Shown here: positions 1 through 13,724 of the stretch, in pieces
Layout: the number at the start of each line of letters is the position of its first letter
Numbering within the stretch: position 1 is the first letter of the stretch
DNA from: Odobenus rosmarus divergens
Lineage: Eukaryota > Chordata > Mammalia > Carnivora > Odobenidae
NCBI RefSeq assembly: GCF_000321225.1
Contig: NW_004450458.1
Span: 1,677,017 to 1,741,016, forward strand
DNA: 64,000 nt
Direction of reading: 5' to 3'
Program-made: the position numbers and the translations under genes
Notes under the pieces: generated by a model
Told to the model about the DNA's origin: nothing
The model's input: only the letters and a program-made list of their open reading frames with translations
The model's database searches: none

Positions 1-174
1 ACTATAGTTTTTGAGATTTCTGATTGGAAAGGAGCTCTTTCTAAGTTTACACCATCACTTTCCCCAAGTGAAGACTTTTAAATTAGTCTCACCTTATTAA
101 CACAGTTCTAATCATTTTTGGCAAAATGTCCTTTCTTCTTCTAAAGATATGGTTTGAGGGTCTGTCATAAGAGC

Positions 175-360
175 TACCTCTAGTTAAGTGGTTCCTCTCT
201 GCCAGGCACGTATTACGCCGTTTAATCTTCGCAGGACTGGATGAGGTAGCCCTTCTACGGAGGAGGAAACTGACATGAAGTGGTTTAGTTAGGGTCACAC
301 AGCTGGTAAACAGTGGGGCTGGGAGAGCAACCGTGTCTGTGTAATTCCAAGGACCATGCC
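175..360 (-). mobile_element. MIR
   Basis: GTTAGGGTCACACAGCTGGT and ACGGAGGAGGAAACTGA mark the MIR core, antisense. Confidence 0.75.
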
Positions 361-1794
361 GTGCTAGCCAGCAAGATGGAAGATGGCATTCTTCAGAGCT
401 TCCCACCTAGCACAGAGGGCAAGGTTAATAAATGCTGAGACACTGTCCGTGTGCCATTTCACAGGCAGTCCCTCTGCAGTTCCCTTGCATTGAACTGAAT
501 GGTGGTGGGACTTCCAAACACCCTGCGCTTGCTTTGCAACAGTAGTAGGTGTGAAGGGCTGATTCCTCCGCCCTCCAGCGATGACCAGTCAGGGTGCTTC
601 CTCTGCAGTCGGTGGCATGACAGCCACGTTCAGGGATGTGCTCTTGAAAATCAGGGTCATGATTCTGTACTTGAGCTTGACTAGATCTGGCTATGAACGT
701 TCTGGAAATTATTCTAATCTAAAATAGAGGTCCTCATGAAAGCACCTAAAGTTAAAGGCTAAGGCAGATAGTCAGAAGTTTGGTAAGATACAAAGCTGTA
801 GTGTAATATCAAAGTTCATTCGAAAAGTAATCTTGCAACATGTCCTAGCCAGGAGCCCAACTTAAAACTCCTGATTTGAGCTGCCAGTTTTTAAAGTTCA
901 CACTGTTGGAGCTAAAACTGTAAAAAGCACTGGACTTCTATAATTTACGATCTCTTACCACAGAGTAGAACTGGTAAGTAGTACTCAGTTACCTTATCTG
1001 TGAAAAGAATTGCTTCCTTATCCCTTTGCTGAAACAAAATATGTAAGTGAACACTTGATATACAGCAATGATTTTTTTTTTTAAGCCTTGGGTATTTTAA
1101 TCCAGCCTTACAGTAAGTCACCAGCCATGGCTCAGGAGCAATTTTTAAAATAAAAGCGGAAAATCATAATGTTTCAAATTATTTTGTTATCTGAGTACCT
1201 GCTCTGACAAAGTTAAAGTGGGTATTTTTAAAACTATTTTTGTAAGATATTGAAGACCTTTACATATTAAGTATTCTGTCAAATTAGCATGCATAGTCCT
1301 GTTTACATTTTTTTGGTAAAGGCTTTCTCATAACTTTTCATCTCTTCATTTACCCTGCTCATCAGATTTTCCAACAGATGGTGATAGGAGGAAAGGTAAA
1401 AAAAAGAAGTAAATATTAATCATTCTCAAGTCAATGCAAATCCTTAGGAAAACACTGTTCTGTAAGAGATGTGTCTTCCAGTACTCCCACTTGTGTGGCA
1501 GTTTCCCACAAGAAAATAAAACCAGGTCACTACCATATTTACTCAACTATCTCCCCTTCTCTTGTAGCCTGCCTCCCTCTCTGCTCCTCCTTGTCCTTAC
1601 CCTTACGTTTTGAGAAAAAAATCAAATTTATTTCTTCCAGCTTTCCCATGTAATCTCTCATCCCAGACTTCCTAACACCTCCTTCTCCCCTTGCTCTGAT
1701 GGTAACAAGGACTTTGAGGAGGGACTTCCTTCCTAGATAGCCACCCTTTACAAGGGCAGGGAGGGCCCTGATCTCAGTGCGCTACATTCATGAG

Positions 1795-1870
1795 CTCCAC
1801 TACAGAAGGTACTATTATCATCTCTGTTTTACAGAGGTTTTATTTCTTGCTAAAAGTGACACAGTGGTGG
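1795..1870 (-). mobile_element. MIR fragment
   Basis: GGTACTATTATCATCTCTGT followed by TTTACAGAG, antisense MIR core. Confidence 0.5.
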
Positions 1871-3811
1871 CACTGATTAAATTCTTAACCAAAGGCAAAC
1901 ATCTTTCCTTTAGCAAACATTTTCTACAAGAAGTTAAATGCCCCCGATAGGACACATGTGGCTCTTAAAATAAATGCACAGCAAATCTTAGAGGGCTATC
2001 CGCCCCATGGTCAGGAGGTCCAGGGCCTGGTCTGGCTTGGACACAAAAGCATTTCTTGCCCTGCCACAAGATCTCAGCTCCTTTGTCGGCTACTAAGTTC
2101 TTCACCAAAGGTGCTTGAAACCGAAAACTATTATCTCTCAGACAGAAATCCTAAATGTCAGCACTATACCCTTCTTGGCAAAATGATTCCCTCTTCAAAG
2201 AAGGTTTTAAAAGTATTTGCCTGGACAAGGTTTCCCTCAAATGCATTTAGGACTTGACAGATCTATGTCATGACCTGGAGAAAAGCTGTTACTCCCCAAA
2301 TCCCTCATTTTGTACCCCAAGGGCCTCACCCTATTAGCTGAAGGGGTTCTCTGCATCCCCAGGGCTTATGGCCTCTCCCACCTCCCTCCCCTCGCACCCT
2401 CCCACATGCGCTCTCCTCCACGCCCGGTACCATTCTGGCCTGCAGACCTCAGGTGCGGGGTCACAAATTTAACACGCTGGTGCTTTTCTACACTCCCATG
2501 GGTTAGAACTAAAGGGCCATTCCTGGAAAACTTGGTTAGCGGTTTAACCAGTTTTTCCTTAACAGTTAAGGGCTGACTGGCTCTTCTGAACACTCTGTCC
2601 CTGCCTCATTAGGTAGCTTTTTATTGGCTTTAACCTGGAGAATTGTAAACCTGGTAAAAGTCAAAGGACAGGACAGGGTGACTGTCCCCAGGGCCGTTCC
2701 TCACTTAATGATATGTTCCAGTTAAGCTGAGGTCAGCAGCACACTGGACCCACACTGCTCCTATCATTTCCCCTCCGCTCCCAGTTTTACCGAGAAATTA
2801 TATATATAAAAAACAACAACAACAACAAAAAACCCAGGGAAACCACACAAGTGAATACAGTATAGTGCTAGGTATACAAAATGGTTAGACTCATTTCAAA
2901 ATTGAAACTTTAGAGTTTAATCCAAGAATGACAGCCATCAGTGTGAAAGGATACTTAAATCTCAAATGGAAAGATCAAACATCCCTCTTGAGAGAGAACA
3001 CCTGATAATCAGCTGTAAATGTGAAGTGAGAGCGAGTGAGGGAAGGACTGGAGAAGAGATAAGTTCTCTGTAAAATGATTTACTGCTTTGTCATTTGAGA
3101 TGTTTAAGCAAGTTTGGCTTGTAAATTGTTCAGATAACAAAAATTTTTAACAAATTAAAATTTCACAAATATTTAATCAGCCAAATGTTTGAATAAAACA
3201 AACAATATGATGAAAAGTTTGGGATCTTAGGAATGGCTCACCTTTTAAAGGAATTCTGTTTTCACCCATCATTTTCCCAATTAAAATAATGAAGTTTCCT
3301 GCCTCTAAAAACCCCATTTTCATGTAAGAAATCTATGATGGGATCCCATCCATGCAGCTCCATAAAGCCGAAGACTTATAATATGATTCATGATTACAAA
3401 TAAATTTTCTGTAGTGGGTATTACACTTGAATATTAGTCAGATTTAACCACTGTGTGATTTTACAGTCACTGACACTGTGGGAATTGCCTGTTGAACCTG
3501 AACCAAGAATTTTCTTGGTCACCCTGGTCGATGTTGCCTACCTAAATGTGTTAAAGGCATTTGAGTGAGTCCAAAAAAGAAACAGTAGCAGTATCAGAAC
3601 TGTAAACCAGAAATATTGGCTCTTAAGCTACTGAGAATTCCGTATCAACATAAATTTTTAGTTTTAATATTTAAAAAAAAAATCTTGGAAGCCACTGATC
3701 TTTTAAAGATAAACTCTAGACTTCCCCATAAAATAAAAAGATAAATTGCTTGATTTTAAATCTGATAATCAAATGAATAAAATTCTAACTTCCAATTCTC
3801 ATTTCTTCCAG

Positions 3812-3966
3812 AATATACCTGGAACACAAAACCTGGTCGGAGTCAGTTTTCAGGACCTACTTACAAACCTACAGCCAAGAATCTAAATATCGTGAACCGT
3901 GCACAGCCAGTTCATTCGGTGCATGGAAGGACAGACTGGGTGGCCAAGTACGGCGGCCACCGGTAG
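3812..3966 (+). CDS. MAK: MAK, last coding exon (C-terminal ~50 residues, gene partial)
   Basis: Male germ cell-associated kinase is a CDK/MAPK-like serine/threonine kinase that acts at the ciliary axoneme and limits cilium length; in people it is a retinitis pigmentosa gene. Only its non-catalytic C-terminus lies here. A pyrimidine-rich tract and AG at 3810-3811 precede an exon that enters in phase (two bases finish a codon), reads [15 protein letters not shown] at its start and ends [13 protein letters not shown] before TAG at 3964-3966. The GRTDW..KY tail is shared by MAK and CILK1; the neighbours TMEM14C and PAK1IP1 decide for MAK. The kinase domain and earlier exons lie upstream of the window. 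I could not recognise another MAK exon in 1-3811. Identity rests on recalled family sequence plus synteny. Confidence 0.86.
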
Positions 3967-5345
3967 GAGTCTCATGTGAAGCCCGACAGCATTGCTCCAT
4001 GGAATCCATGCAAGTCCCCTGACCCTGGGAAATGTCTACAGATGTCTATTTCTACTGAGTTCTGGAAGAAATATGCAGTAGTAGGTACTCTGAAGAGCAA
4101 AAACCATCCCCTATTTTCTTTTCTAGAAATGAAATGCATTTTCTTAGCATCAATTGCCCACAGTGCTGATATATGGGTAGGACTTTACAAAGTATTGAAT
4201 AAACTATTTGCCAAAGTATCAAGTATTTGATCTACAAATTAAGTTACTAAGTATGATAAGAATCTTTTTTTAAAAAGGCCTTCAGAAAGTGTTTTAAGAG
4301 TGTTTTAGTTTTCATCTGTTATTTGCAAAATTAATTTAACATTTCATCAGTTGGCCTCAAAGGTTTGTTTTTTATAGCAATTAGGTAGACTTCTGTGGGC
4401 TGTCAGTTACGGTTCTTATTTGGCTAAGGCTCTACCCTACCAGTTTGGCAATGGCAAAAGATGCTCATGTGTCATGCTTTTCTACTTTGAAATTATGGAA
4501 GCGACGGTAATTCCATCTTAAGCAGGATATCTTTCTTAGGAATAAATTTATCTTTAACATAAAGATCTCAATATTATGTCACCCAATTTTAGTGGAGAGT
4601 CTGTTGTTTGATTTTGACCAACATAACTCCCGTGAATTCATGGTGACTGTCAAACCCAATGGCCTGAAGACTCCTACATCAACCAAGTCAAGGTTCTCTC
4701 ATCTTCACATCATTAAGAAAGATCTTGAAACTGTGACATGTGTTCATCAGACTTCCAGAATACTTTGCTTCCATGTTCCTACTAGACACAAAAATGAGGT
4801 GTGCCAGCTTGTCCCCCAAAGCAAACTCTTGCTGCTGCAGATCACTGACCTGGCTCTGACCTTGACATTTACTCTGAAGAGCAAATGCATTCAGTTGCTA
4901 TAGCAGTGATTTCACTTAGTACAATTTGTTTTAATTTCTAAACTGGTACTTAAAATATTTTGACATTTTGAACTTGGGACTACTCTATTTAAACCTGCCA
5001 TTTTATGGACTGGACATTAGTACCATATATTCTTTTTAAAGAATAATAATGTTATCAACTGCTATTTTTATGTATTTTCTGACTTTGTAACAAATGCTAA
5101 TGTAATTGGTGGACATCTTGTATCTTGTGGACATTATCCAAAGACATCATAAGATAGTAATATGGTATTTTTGTATAGAAAATTCAGCTCACCTTGTTGA
5201 AAAATTTTAAAATCTGAAGTTATTTATGTTGATGGTAATGGTTATATATATTTGTACAGTTTTCATTAATGTCTTAAAGCTAAAAAATTATTTTATGTTG
5301 CTAGGAAGCTTTTATACTTCTCAACAGATATTAAAATAAATATGG
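3967..5345 (+). other. MAK: MAK 3' UTR and candidate poly(A) signals
   Basis: AT-rich unique sequence follows the MAK stop codon. AATAAA occurs at 4198-4203, 232 bases after the stop, and again at 5335-5340, so a short and a long 3' UTR are both possible. An open stretch at 4592-4903 looks like chance within this UTR. The true cleavage site cannot be told from sequence alone. Confidence 0.5.
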
Positions 5346-5424
5346 TTAATTGGTGTGTTTTCTTTATACTTTTAAACTTTATACTTATACTCTGAGGGCT
5401 ATTTGTCGTTTTCATTATAGACTT

Positions 5425-6010
5425 TTGTTTTTCTAGCAGTTTTAGGTTTATGGGAAAATTCACTGGAAAAGTACAGAGTTTCCATATACCCCCCTTCAGA
5501 CCCCTTCCCCAATTTTCCCATTAACATCTTGCACTAGAGTAGGATACTTGCTGTAACTGATGAGCCAGTATCAATACAACTTTAGTCCATAGTTTACACA
5601 TTAGGGTTCATGCTTTGTGTTGTTTATTCTGTGGGTTTTAACAAAATACATAAGGGCATGTATCCACCATTACAGTATCCTAGAGATTAGTTTCATTGCC
5701 CTAAACATCTTGTATTCTACCCATTTATCCTTCTCTCCCACCCCCCAAACCTCTGGCAACCACCAATCTTTTCATCATCACCACCGTGCTCAGGTTCCAG
5801 AATGTTATGTAGCTGGAATCACACACCAGCTTCTTTCACTTACCAAGATGCATTTTAAGTTTCTTCCATGTCTTTTCTTAGTGCAATAGCTCATGTCTGT
5901 TTATTGCTAACTAACATTTCATTGTATACATGCAACACAGTTTATTTATCCATTCACCTACTGAAGAATATCTTGTTTTCAAGTCTGGGCAATTATGAAT
6001 AAAGCTGCTC
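5425..6010 (-). mobile_element. Old L1M 3' end, antisense
   Basis: Sequence typical of antisense L1M 3' ends: CATTAACATCTTGCACTAG, later TTTATCCATTCACCTACTGA and a stop at AATTATGAATAAAGCTGC. Lies in the 3' flank of MAK. Confidence 0.7.
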
Positions 6011-6059
6011 ACCCCAGTAGCAATAAGCATATCTAGCATCCAGATCTTGATTTCTAATA

Positions 6060-7095
6060 CCATTGTCCAGTAAAAGAAACCAGGGCTTTCTGGAGAGAGG
6101 GCTGATTCTAGTACTGAGCATGAAATACACAAGCTGATACTGGAGATCTTAAGAGTGCTAGAAAGTAACAAAGTATGTAAAAAAAAAAACCAAAAGCAAA
6201 AGCCAATAAGCAAAAGCAGCCCACATTGATGGGCTAGGTCAAAGAGACACAGGAGCTAAATGAAAGAGCTCCTAATGGCCAAAACTGCAACAATTTGAGA
6301 AAGAAAATTAATAAAGAAGTAATTGTATTATAGCCCAAAGTGGGAAATACATATCCTGGAGTCCATACTGATATACGTAAGTGAATGAATAAGTAGGGGA
6401 AAAGAGAGAAATCTCCCATGCAGAATCCCAAATAATTTATGTAGATATACTCTGCCCTCAAGGAGGAAGAATACAACTCCCCAGTCCTTAAATACAGAAT
6501 GTGCAGTGACTTCCTTTCGAAGAATACACCATGGGAAGGGGGAAAAAGGAATAACTTCACAGTGGAGAAGCCTGACTGAATACTACCTCAAGCCAGATGA
6601 TTAAGGTCAACATCAACAATAATACCACGTTCATATATGTGACCTTAATATTATGTGATGAAAACAGCACTTTACCTCTGTGGTCTTCCTCCTAAAATTT
6701 CATAACTCCATTCTAACCAAAAGGAAAACACAAGACAAATTCTAACAGAAAAGCTTTCTACAAAACACTTGGTCAATACTCCTCAAAATCATCAGAGTCA
6801 TTGAAAACAAGGCAAATCGGAGAAACAGTCATAGCCAAGAGGAGCTTAAAGAGGCATGACAACTAAATGTAATGTGGGATCCTAGGTGAGATCCTGGAAT
6901 AGAAAAATATTAGTTTTTAAAAACTTAGAAAATCTGAATAAAATATGGACTTTAATTAACCAATACTGACTCATAAGTTCTAAGAAATATTTCATGCTAA
7001 CCTAAGATATTAATAATAGGGAAAACTAGGTGTGGGGTATGTGGGAACTCTGTACTGTCTTCTAAAAACGGTCCTAAAAAGTGTATTTTTTAAAA
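6060..7095 (+). mobile_element. L1ME-type LINE-1 3' UTR
   Basis: About 1 kb of decayed sequence recalling the L1ME 3' region (AAATAATTTATGTAGATATA, TCAAGGTCAACATCAACA-like and GGTGTGGGGTATGTGGGAAC segments). No open frame of note. Subfamily uncertain. Confidence 0.6.
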
Positions 7096-7099
7096 AGTA

Positions 7100-7520
7100 G
7101 ATTTGATCAATCTATAAATTCAGCAAATATTTACTAAGTGCCTACACTAAGTACTAAGTATAGTATATATGGTAGTGACAAAACAGTCGTTTTCCCTGAC
7201 CTCATAGAACATATATTCTGGAGGCAGACATTAAATAAACACACATGAAATTGTATACTGGCAAACTATGATGGGGCTAAGAAAAAGAACAGGACATTAG
7301 GGAGATTAAAGAAGAAATCTAAATGTTGAGAGACAACGGAATGGTTTTAAGTGTAGGAGTCAAAATATACTTGAAGTATGCCTCTACCTGCTGGGTAGAG
7401 AAAGAATTGTTGAGCCAAATGATGAAAACAAGGAGTCCTATTAGAAGATTAAAAGATGGTGAGGCTTAGACTTGGGTACTGGCAACAGTATGGAAGAGAA
7501 TTAAGTATGACTGTTAATAG
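7100..7520. repeat. Ancient interspersed repeat, family not assigned
   Basis: It starts with the common ancient-repeat phrase CAGCAAATATTTACTAAGTG and later ACATATATTCTGGAGGCAGAC. A related piece lies at 42785-42985. 7520-8010 shows nothing recognisable. Confidence 0.4.
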
Positions 7521-8014
7521 AAAGCTACTGGATTTTAGTAATATTCTTTCTTGCTGCTTTATAGAACTTTCTCATTAGTTCAGTATGGTTTTGGTTACTT
7601 GTCTTGGATTTTCGAGATAGACAAATATATTAACTGTTTAAAATGTTTAATTTTTTTCTTTTTCCAGTATTTATACCTTATTTATTTCTCATGTTTTATT
7701 GTTTTGTCTGGTGTCTCTAGAACAATGTTGGTCTTGTCAGTAACAGCAAATATATTAGTATTTCTAACTTTAACATAAAGCCACAAGACTAAATAAATGG
7801 TAGCTAATAAAAACCTAAGGTACATAATATGCTCAAGTGAGTCAAAAAGCACTTATATTAGTGTTAATTCATTCTGTTCAGATTGCTACCTAATTTAAAA
7901 ATACGTGTGAAAAAGTTCCCATTCATCATAACAAAAGTATAAAATATTCTACAATCTTAATAGAAATACAAAGAACTAAATGACTAAGACATTAAAATAT
8001 TAAAAACAAAATTA

Positions 8015-11000
8015 AACAACCAGAAAACAATGTACAAAATGGTAGTAAGTATGTATCAATAATTATTTGCAGTTACTTTAATTGGCCTTAATGCTCCAAT
8101 CAAAACACACAGGATGGCTGAATGGATAAAAAAACAAGATTTGTCTATATGCTGTCTACAAGAGACTCACTTCAGATCTAAAGACACATGCAGACTGAAA
8201 GTGAAGAGATGGAAAAAGATATTCCATGCAAATGGAAACAAAAAGCTAGAGTAGCAATACTCATCAGACAAAACTTTTAAAACGAAGCCTGCAACAGAAG
8301 ACAAAGGCATTATTACATAATGATAAAAGGGTCAATCCAAGAAGAGGATAGAACATTTGCAAATATTTACATTCCTAACAGAGGAGTACCTAAATACATA
8401 AAGCAAATATTAACAGACATAAAGATGGAAATTGACAATAATACAGTAATAATGGGAGACTTTAATACCCCACTTACATTAATGGACAGATTAGCAAGAC
8501 AAAAAAGTCAATAAGGAAACACTGTCCTTAAATGACAGATCAAACCAGATAGACTTATTAGATATACACAGAACATTTAATCTCTAAACTGCAGAATACA
8601 CATTCTTTTCAAGTACACATTAAACACTCTCCAGGATCACAATAGGATCACATTAGGCCACAAAACAAGTCTCAATAAATTTAAGAAGACTTAAATCATA
8701 TAAAACATCTTTTCCAAGCACAACAGTATGAAGCTAGAAATTACAAAAGTAAAACTGAAAAAAACCCCACAACACATGGAGACTAAATATTATGCTACTA
8801 AGCAACCAACTGGTCAACAAAAAAAGAGAAAAATCAAAAAATACCTTAAGACAAATGAAAATTGAAACAAGACTTTCCAAAATCTATGAGACACAGTAAA
8901 AGCAGTTTTAAGAGAAAAGTTTATAGCAATAAGCAAGAAACAAGAAAAATCTCAAATAAATAATCTAACTTTACACCTAAAGAAACTAGGAAAAGAACAA
9001 CAAAAAAGCCCAAAGTTAGTAGAAGGAGGGAAATAATAAAGATCAGAATAGAAATAAATGATCTAGGGAGGGAGGAAGGGAAGGAAGAAAGGGAAGAAAG
9101 GAAGGGGAGGGGAGGGGGAAGAAAAAAGAATTATGAAACTAAAAGCTGGTTCTCTGAAAAGACAAACAAAATTGATAAACCTCCAGATTCATCAAGAAAA
9201 GATGAGAGAGAGACCAAATAAATAAAATCAGAACTGGAAGAGAAGTTAAACTGACACTACAGAAATAAAAAGGATCATAAGAGAGTGCTACAATTATACA
9301 CTAACAAACTGGAAAGCCTAGAAGAAATGGATAAATTCCCAGAAACACACAACCTCCCAAGACCGATAATGAAGAAACAGAAAATATGAATAGACCAATT
9401 ACAAATAATGAAATCAAAACATTTAAAAAACCACCCAAAACAAAAGTCCAGGACCAGACAGCTTCACAGATAAATCCTATCAAACATTTAAAGAAGAGTT
9501 AGTAACTATCCTTCTCAAATTATTCCGAAACATTTAAGAGGAAGGAACATTTCCAAACTCATTTTATGAGGCCAGCATTACCCTATTACTTAAATCAGAC
9601 AAAGACATGACAAAAAAAGAAAATTGTAGGCTAACAGCCCTGATGAACAAGGATGAAAAAAATCCTAAAAAAAAATCAGCAAACTGAATTCAGTAATACA
9701 AAGGATCATACACAATGATCAAATACAATTTGTGCCAGGGATGCAAGAATGGTTTCAACATATTCAATCAACATGATACACATTAACAAAACAAAGGGTA
9801 AAAATCATATAATCATCTCAATAGATGCAGAAAAACCATTTGACAAAATTCAACATCCACTCATGATAAAAACTCTCAACAAAGTGGGTACAGAAGGAAC
9901 ACACCTCAACATAATAAAGTCCATATATGACAACCCACAGCTAACACCATGTTCAACAGCAAAAAGCTAAAAGCTTTTCCTCTAAGACGAGAAATAAGAC
10001 AAGAAGGCCCACTCTCACCATTTTTTTTTCCTTTAATCACCATTTTTATTCAACATAGTACTGCAAGTCCTAGCCATAGCCATTAGGCAAAAAGAAATAA
10101 AAGGCATCCAAATTGGAAAGGAAGAAGTAAAACTATCACTAGTTGCAGATGACATGGTAATATACATAGAAAACCCTGAAGACTCCACCAAAAAACTATC
10201 AGAACTAACAAATGAATTTCAGTTAAGTTGCTGGATACTAAATTAACACACAAAAATCAGCTGTGCTTTTTACACACTAAAAACAAGTTATCAGAAAGAA
10301 ACTTAAAAAACAATCCCATTTACAACTGCATCAAAAAGAGTATCTACAAATAAAACCAAGGAAGCTAAAGACCTGTAGTCTGAAAACTACGAGACACTGA
10401 TGAAAGAAATTGAAAATAACACAAATAAATAAAAACATACTGGGTTCATAGATTGGAAGAATTATATTGTTAAAATGTCCTTACTACCCAAAGCAATCTT
10501 AGAGAGTCAATGCAATCCCCATCATAATATCAAATGCATTTTTCACAGAACTAGAACAAAGAATCCTAAAATTTGTATGGAACTACAAAAGACCCCAAAC
10601 AGCCGAGGCAATCTTGAGAATGAAGAACAAAGCTAGAGGTATGTTCCCCGATTTCAAAGTATACCACAAAGCTACAGTAACCCAAACAGTATGGTACTGG
10701 CACAAAAACAAATACACAAATCAACGGGAATAGAGAGCCCAGAAACAAACCCACACATATATGCTCAATCTAGGACAAACGAGGCAAGAATAGACAATGG
10801 GTGGACAGTCTCTTCAAAAAATTGTGCTGGGAAAACTGGATAGCTACATGTGAAACAAAACTGGACTACTATCTTATACCATATACAAAAATGAATTCAA
10901 GATAGATTAAAGACAAACATAAGACCTGAAACCATAAGACTCCTAGAAGAAAACCTAGGCAGTAAGCTCTTTGACATCAGTCTTAGCAATATTTTTTGGA

Positions 11001-11635
11001 CCAGTTTCCTATTCAAGGGCAACAAAAGCTAACATAAATAAATGGGATTACATCAAACTAAAAAGCTTTTTGCACAGAGAAGGAAACCAACAAAATGAAA
11101 AGGCAATCTAATGGAGGAAGATATTTGCAGCAAATCATATATCTGATTAACGTGTTGATATCTAAAACATATAAAAAACTTACACAGCTTAATATCAAAA
11201 CAACAAATAACCTGATTAAAAAACAGGCAGAACTTGAACAGACATTTTTCAAAGACATACAGATGATCAACAGACACATGAAAAGATGCTCAGCGTCAAT
11301 AATCATCAGGGCAATGCAAATCGAAATCACAATGAAATATCGTACCGGTCAGGATGGCTAGTATCAAAAAGAAAAAAAATAACAAGTGTTGGCAAGGATG
11401 GAGAAAAAGAGAACTCTTGAACACTGATGGTCAGAATGTAAATTCGTGCAGCCACTATGAAAAACAGTATGGAGGTCCCTCAAAAAATTAAAAACAGAAC
11501 TACCATATAATCCTGCAATTCCACTTCTGGGTACTTACACAAAAAACCCCAATCTAAAAAGATATGTGTACCCCCATGTTCACTGCACCCTTATTTATAA
11601 TAGCCAGGATATGGAAGCAACCTAAGTGTCAAGAT
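8015..11635 (+). mobile_element. L1MA/L1MB-type LINE-1, ORF2 fragment
   Basis: An old L1 in sense orientation. Decayed ORF2 blocks occur in order: endonuclease (IMGDFNTP near 8449-8472), reverse transcriptase ([15 protein letters not shown] near 9815-9860; ADDM near 10145-10156) and the C-terminal region to about 11635. Many stops and frameshifts. The 5' UTR, ORF1 and 3' UTR are absent. A purine-rich simple repeat sits at about 9067-9125. Lies downstream of MAK and TMEM14C. Confidence 0.9.
9067..9125 (+). repeat. Purine-rich (GGAA)n-like microsatellite
   Basis: About 60 bases of almost only G and A, with GGGA/GGAA units, inside the ORF2 part of the old L1. Probably expanded after insertion. 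Confidence 0.7.
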
Positions 11636-11787
11636 GATCACAGAAAGGCTAGCTTAGAACCCAAGATGTATCTGATCAATTAATATACGAGTATTGCTTT
11701 TTTGTTTAATCCTTTTCTGTGCCTCTGCTCTTATAGTTCATATGATTGAAACACCTGGGAACAAGAAGTCAGAACTAATGTTCACTT

Positions 11788-12006
11788 TTTTTTTTAAATA
11801 CATATTTTTTAACATTTTATTTATTTGACAGAGAGAGATATAGCAAGAGAGGGAACACAAGCAGGGGGAGTGGGAGAGGGAGAAGCAGGCTTCCCGTGGA
11901 GCAGGGAGCCCGATGCGGAGCTCGATGCGGAGCTCGATCCCAGGACCCTGGGATCATGACCTGAGCCCAAGGCAGACGCTTAACGACTGAGCCACCCAGG
12001 CGCCCC
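11788..12006 (-). mobile_element. SINEC (CAN-SINE)
   Basis: Full-length antisense copy with a 12-base target duplication TAATGTTCACTT at 11776-11787 and 12007-12018. Confidence 0.95.
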
Positions 12007-12468
12007 TAATGTTCACTTCTACCTGGCCCTCACATAGCAGGGTTTGGGGAAAAAAGCATAAAGGTTAGCTCTGTGAACAAAGATAATACAGACTGCTCTT
12101 CACTGCTCAAGAGAACACCCAGGCCACCTGTGGCGTTCTGACCTTTGTAACACTAACTATAACCAGTTGTTTTTTTCCCAAACACATTTCCATAAAAATC
12201 AGTTTTTAAAATATCAAAAAGATAATGCAGTGCTCTGCCTACTTGACTTTCTTTGTCCATTTTCCTTTGGACTGTACAGGACTAACGTTTGAGAAGTTCA
12301 CCATAATCTGATTCACCAGAGCATGAAGTCATACCACAGACCAATGAGCTATTTGTAAATGGATTTGTCCTTATAATTTAAACCATGAATTTGGTGCAAC
12401 TACATGATAAAAGGCAATTACTGACTATGCCAGGAACTATGGAACATTTTTAATTTAATCAAGTATTT

Positions 12469-12656
12469 TTTTTTTTTTTAAAGATTTTATTTGAGAGAGA
12501 GAGAATGAGAGAGAACACATGAGAGGGGGGAGGGTCAGAGGGAGAAGCAGACTCCCTGCCGAACAGGGAGCCCGATGCGGGACTCGATCCGGGGACTCCA
12601 GGATCATGACCTGAGCTGAAGGCAGTCGCCCAACCGACTGAGCCACTGAGGCGCCC
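12469..12656 (-). mobile_element. SINEC (CAN-SINE)
   Basis: Antisense copy with a perfect 14-base target duplication TTAATCAAGTATTT at 12455-12468 and 12657-12670. Confidence 0.95.
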
Positions 12657-12900
12657 TTAATCAAGTATTTGTAAGTGTGTGACATCAAGTACCAACCGTT
12701 TCCTATTTAGGAGTAGTCATTATTAATAATGTGTACAAGAGAAAGACATGAAGTCTCAGTAGGCCAAAAGTTTGATGAGTCATTGCTGTGATAAGACTAT
12801 CCAAATATCTGATTTTGATCCCAGCTGTATTAACAGAAACGCATGGTCTAGAATACACTCCCCTGGTCACACCCAACTTGTGCAGAGCTCTGGGCATTAC

Positions 12901-13100
12901 TTTTTTTTTTTTTTTTTTTTAAGATTTTATTTATTTAACAGAGAGAGACGGTGAGAGCAGGAACACAAGCAGGGGGAGTGGCAGAAGGAGAGCAGGCTTC
13001 CCGCCAAGGAGGGAGCCCGATGCAGGGCTCGATCCCAGGACTCTGGGATCATGACCTGAGCCGAAGGCAGACGCTTAATGACTGAGCCACTCAGGCGCCC
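12901..13100 (-). mobile_element. SINEC (CAN-SINE)
   Basis: Antisense copy with a 20-base T run and perfect 11-base target duplication CTGGGCATTAC at 12890-12900 and 13101-13111. The following stretch, 13112-13720, holds nothing I recognise. Confidence 0.95.
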
Positions 13101-13724
13101 CTGGGCATTACCGTTTAAGAATGGGCCCTGGCAGACATGTCAAAACCACGTCACATAAAACAAGGATGAGAAAACCAAGACTCCTTTCAAAGAGTTTAAG
13201 AAAACATATAAATTTGATTAATAAGTGCTTGAATTATACTATAAATCCAACCGATACCAGTTAGGGAGGAGGTAAGTAGCAAACATTCTTTTTCTTTTGA
13301 AATAGGAGAAAACTAAAGTAAGGACTACCATAATGAGTTAATGCTCAGTGCTGAAAACAAAAGAAAGTGAGGTGGAAATGTGTCAGTGTCCAGTTAATGT
13401 GTAGAGAGACCAAACCTGGTAATTCAAGTTTCAGACAGGTCTTTTAGTTTCACATTTATAGATTAGCTAGTTAACCACATTTTCATTTTTTCTTTCTTTT
13501 TGTTACACAGTCCTAATTTTAGAAATCCTCATTAAGGGATCATTTCTAAAACGAGCTTCAGTGCAATATATAATCAAATCATAAATAACTTTCCTTGGTC
13601 CTTATTCAAAATAGGTGATTATTAAATATTAACAGAACACTTTCACATTCCTATAGCTTCCTGCTATTCACATCTCATTCTACATTCTAGACAGCTCTGG
13701 CAACAAAGACACCATAGAAAATAT

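Larger units (their letters stand above)
1..3811 (+). other. MAK: MAK last intron (part)
   Basis: No exon with convincing splice sites and MAK-like coding was found here. The stretch contains a MIR relic near 175-360, a second MIR piece near 1795-1870 and an (AAC)n microsatellite near 2812-2832. The remainder is unassigned, AT-rich intronic sequence. Open reading frames such as 1958-2257 and 2310-2576 have no recognisable domain. Confidence 0.6.

Noticed and set aside
8015..11635. Protein-coding gene from reverse-transcriptase-like segments
   Set aside because: Many stops and frameshifts; truncated at both ends; a dead L1 relic.
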